From assembly GCA_002397275.1 (NCBI GenBank), contig DHAA01000008.1, positions 4,234 through 20,640 of the forward strand: 16,407 nt of DNA. The letters run 5' to 3'. The notes under the pieces were generated by a model. It saw only the letters and a program-made list of their open reading frames with translations. It ran no database searches and was not told where the DNA came from. A program made the position numbers and the translations under genes. This document shows positions 14,631 through 16,407 of the stretch, one piece after another (position 1 is the stretch's first letter; each line of letters begins with the position of its first letter). Source of the stretch: Thermacetogenium sp. UBA4966. Its GTDB lineage: Bacteria > Bacillota > DSM-12270 > Thermacetogeniales > Thermacetogeniaceae.

Positions 14631-14989
14631 CAGTCCTCCCGCCCTTGATCAGGTTTAAGATCCCGCAGCATCTTGTTGATTTTAAGGCTGTGCTGAATTG
14701 ATGTATCGAGCATGAACAATATCTCGGGGTGGTAGCGCAAGCGAATCTGTTTTCCTAATTCAGTTCGGATGAAACCACAGGCATTATGTAAACCTTCAAG
14801 GGTCTTTAACTGTTCATCCTCGGACCCCAGCACACTCACGTGGATTTTCGCATAGCGGCAATCTTTGGACACCTCGACAGCCGTTATACTTGTCAGCCGG
14901 TGGATGCGGGGATCATTCAACCCGGTCTGCAGCAATTCTGTTACAACGCGTTTGATTTCACCGGCCAAGCGGTTGGCCCGGTAACTCAA
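14630..14989 (-). CDS. rbfA: 30S ribosome-binding factor A
   Basis: RbfA is a small KH-like protein that assists late 16S rRNA maturation in the 30S subunit. The 119-residue product has the family pattern RANRLAGEIKRVVTELLQTGLNDPRI near the N-terminus, then ITAVEVSKDCRYAKIHVSVLG and LGKQIRLRYHPEILFMLDTSIQHSLKI. The start is a TTG at 14989 with GAGGGTGAT about 6-9 nt upstream. There is no Met codon in a family-consistent position, so the non-ATG start is well supported. It follows infB by 14 nt and overlaps nrnA by one base. Confidence 0.96.
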   Translation of the reverse strand: MSYRANRLAGEIKRVVTELLQTGLNDPRIHRLTSITAVEVSKDCRYAKIHVSVLGSEDEQLKTLEGLHNACGFIRTELGKQIRLRYHPEILFMLDTSIQHSLKINKMLRDLKPDQGRED

Positions 14990-15003
14990 TTTCTATCACC
15001 CTC

Positions 15004-16407
15004 TTAAGACTTTAGCTCTCTTTTGATATCTTCTATCTGGTAGAACTCCAAGATATCTCCAACTTTCATATCCTGAAATTTATCAAGTCCTATCCCGCAC
15101 TCGTGCCCTTGAGCGACCTCACGGGCATCATCCTTAAACCTTCTCAGAGAATCAATAAACCCCTCATAAGTCACGACTCCATCACGGACCAGGCGAACAT
15201 GGCTGTTGCGGACAGCCTTTCCTTCGAGGATATAACAGCCGGCAATCGCTCCCACTTTCGGTATATGGAATATATTGCGTATCTCCGCCCTGCCTATAGC
15301 TACCTCTTTGTGAATTGGTTCCAACATACCTTCCATGGCTGCCTTAATATCTTCGAGGGCTTCATATATCACACGGTAGAGCCTTATTTCTATTTTTTGT
15401 GATTCTGCCGCCTTTTTTGCATTGACATCAGGCCGTACATTGAAGCCGATAATCAGGGCATTGGAGGCGCTGGCCAGCATGACGTCTGTTTCTGTTATGG
15501 CGCCGACCCCGGAATGAATGATGTTTATCCTTACTTCCTGATCACCCATTTTATCCAGAGATTGAATCAACGCCTCCGCCGAACCGCGGACGTCAGCCTT
15601 AACCACCAGATTGAGCTCCTTGACTTTACCTTCTTTGATCTGCTTAAAAAGCTCTTCCAGTGTCACTTTTTCAGGAACGATGTTTTCAATATGCCGTTTT
15701 TTCTCAGATCGTTTTTCAGCGATTTGGCGGGCCAATTTATCCTCAGTAACCGCATAAAGGGAATCGCCGGCGGCAGGCACACTGGACAGCCCCAGGATCT
15801 CTACAGGCGTCCCGGGTAACGCTTTATTGATGCGGCGGCCTTTGAAATCAAGCATTGCCCTCACGTTACCGGAGGCGGTGCCCACCAAGATCTGGTCGCC
15901 AACATGCAGTGTTCCCTTTTGAATGAGCACCGTGGCCACGGGGCCCCTTCCTTTGTCCAACTCAGCCTCGATCACCGTACCTCTGGCCAGACTTTTAGGA
16001 TTCGCTTTCAACTCTTCCATCTCAGCGACGAGGAGAAGCATCTCCAGCAGGTGATCAATACCTGTCCCTTTTTTTGCTGAAACCGGAACACAGATAGTAG
16101 TTCCGCCCCATTCCTCGGGTACGAGACCATACTCTGTCAGCTGCTGCTTGACATGATCAGGATTGGCGCCGTGTTTATCTATCTTATTAATAGCCACGAC
16201 TATCGGCACATGAGCGGCTTTGGCGTGGTTAATCGCCTCGACGGTCTGCGGCATTACTCCGTCATCCGCAGCCACTACGAGTACCGCGATATCTGTCGCC
16301 TTTGCCCCCCGGGCGCGCATCGTTGTAAATGCTTCATGGCCGGGTGTATCCAGAAATGTTATCTTTTTGCCCTTAACTTCAATCTGATAAGCGCCGATAT
16401 GCTGGGT
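15004..16407 (-). CDS. infB: Translation initiation factor IF-2, 5' part outside window
   Basis: IF-2 is the GTPase that brings initiator tRNA to the 30S subunit and promotes subunit joining. The window holds its C-terminal 467 residues and the stop codon; the frame is open to the edge, and the N-terminal region and the P-loop lie outside. Visible are the switch I end (TQHIGAYQ), G3 DTPGHEAF, G4 NKID, G5 SAKKGTGIDHLLE, the domain II segment RGTVIEAELDKGRGPVATVLIQKGTL, and the C-terminal domain with KVGAIAGCYI and the initiator-tRNA-binding C2 part ending in LEFYQIEDIKRELKS. It heads the infB-rbfA-nrnA-truB-ribF run seen here. Confidence 0.98.
   Translation of the reverse strand, partial: TQHIGAYQIEVKGKKITFLDTPGHEAFTTMRARGAKATDIAVLVVAADDGVMPQTVEAINHAKAAHVPIVVAINKIDKHGANPDHVKQQLTEYGLVPEEWGGTTICVPVSAKKGTGIDHLLEMLLLVAEMEELKANPKSLARGTVIEAELDKGRGPVATVLIQKGTLHVGDQILVGTASGNVRAMLDFKGRRINKALPGTPVEILGLSSVPAAGDSLYAVTEDKLARQIAEKRSEKKRHIENIVPEKVTLEELFKQIKEGKVKELNLVVKADVRGSAEALIQSLDKMGDQEVRINIIHSGVGAITETDVMLASASNALIIGFNVRPDVNAKKAAESQKIEIRLYRVIYEALEDIKAAMEGMLEPIHKEVAIGRAEIRNIFHIPKVGAIAGCYILEGKAVRNSHVRLVRDGVVTYEGFIDSLRRFKDDAREVAQGHECGIGLDKFQDMKVGDILEFYQIEDIKRELKS

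Noticed and set aside
1..16407. CRISPR array, tRNA or rRNA genes, prophage genes, lysine riboswitch or T-box before the dap genes
   Set aside because: No regularly spaced repeats, no tRNA-like cloverleaf, no phage gene and no long structured leader were seen; the dap and asd gaps are too short (29-94 nt) for a lysine riboswitch.

Overview
All protein genes in this window lie on the minus strand, so transcription runs from high to low coordinates. The content is a Gram-positive, low-to-mid GC, endospore-forming Firmicute. Gene order matches the Bacillus/Clostridia translation cluster infB-rbfA-nrnA-truB-ribF-rpsO-pnp followed by ylxY-(dac)-mlpA-ymxH and then the dipicolinate/diaminopimelate cluster dpaA-dpaB-asd-dapA. 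Dipicolinate synthase genes, a YlxY-type deacetylase, a YmxH protein and strong AGGAGG-type ribosome sites all fit a spore former. A Peptococcaceae/Syntrophomonadaceae-like anaerobe is my best guess, but this is inference and the genus is not determined.

Layout in direction of transcription. (1) 16407-11713: the 3' part of infB, rbfA, nrnA, truB and ribF form a tight operon (gaps of 14-24 nt, or overlaps TGATG and ATGA) for translation initiation, ribosome maturation, nanoRNA decay, tRNA pseudouridylation and flavin synthesis. (2) 11712-11210: about 500 nt without a credible gene. It holds a large imperfect fold-back element (11360-11619) and then a good sigma-A promoter (11242-11270). (3) 11209-8221: that promoter precedes two small genes, one unknown and one DUF4258-like, and then rpsO and pnp. 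A perfect palindrome lies in the pnp leader. (4) 8159-4692: ylxY, a D-Ala-D-Ala carboxypeptidase, an M16 peptidase and ymxH, ending in a long inverted repeat. (5) 4691-4419: an intergenic region with a dispersed-repeat fragment and a promoter for dapB. (6) 4418-1: dapB, dpaA, dpaB, asd and dapA (3' end cut by the window edge).

The last block is metabolically coherent. Asd makes aspartate semialdehyde and DapA condenses it with pyruvate. The product is then used either by DapB (lysine and peptidoglycan diaminopimelate) or by DpaAB (spore dipicolinate). The two competing enzymes sit side by side, and a sigma-K-like promoter lies between them.

No CRISPR array, rRNA, tRNA, prophage or intact insertion sequence was seen. 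The most unusual parts are the small-gene pair between ribF and rpsO, the fold-back element with a related fragment 7 kb away, and a heptamer repeat that forms the C-terminal tail of RibF. I did not find a convincing new multi-gene system.
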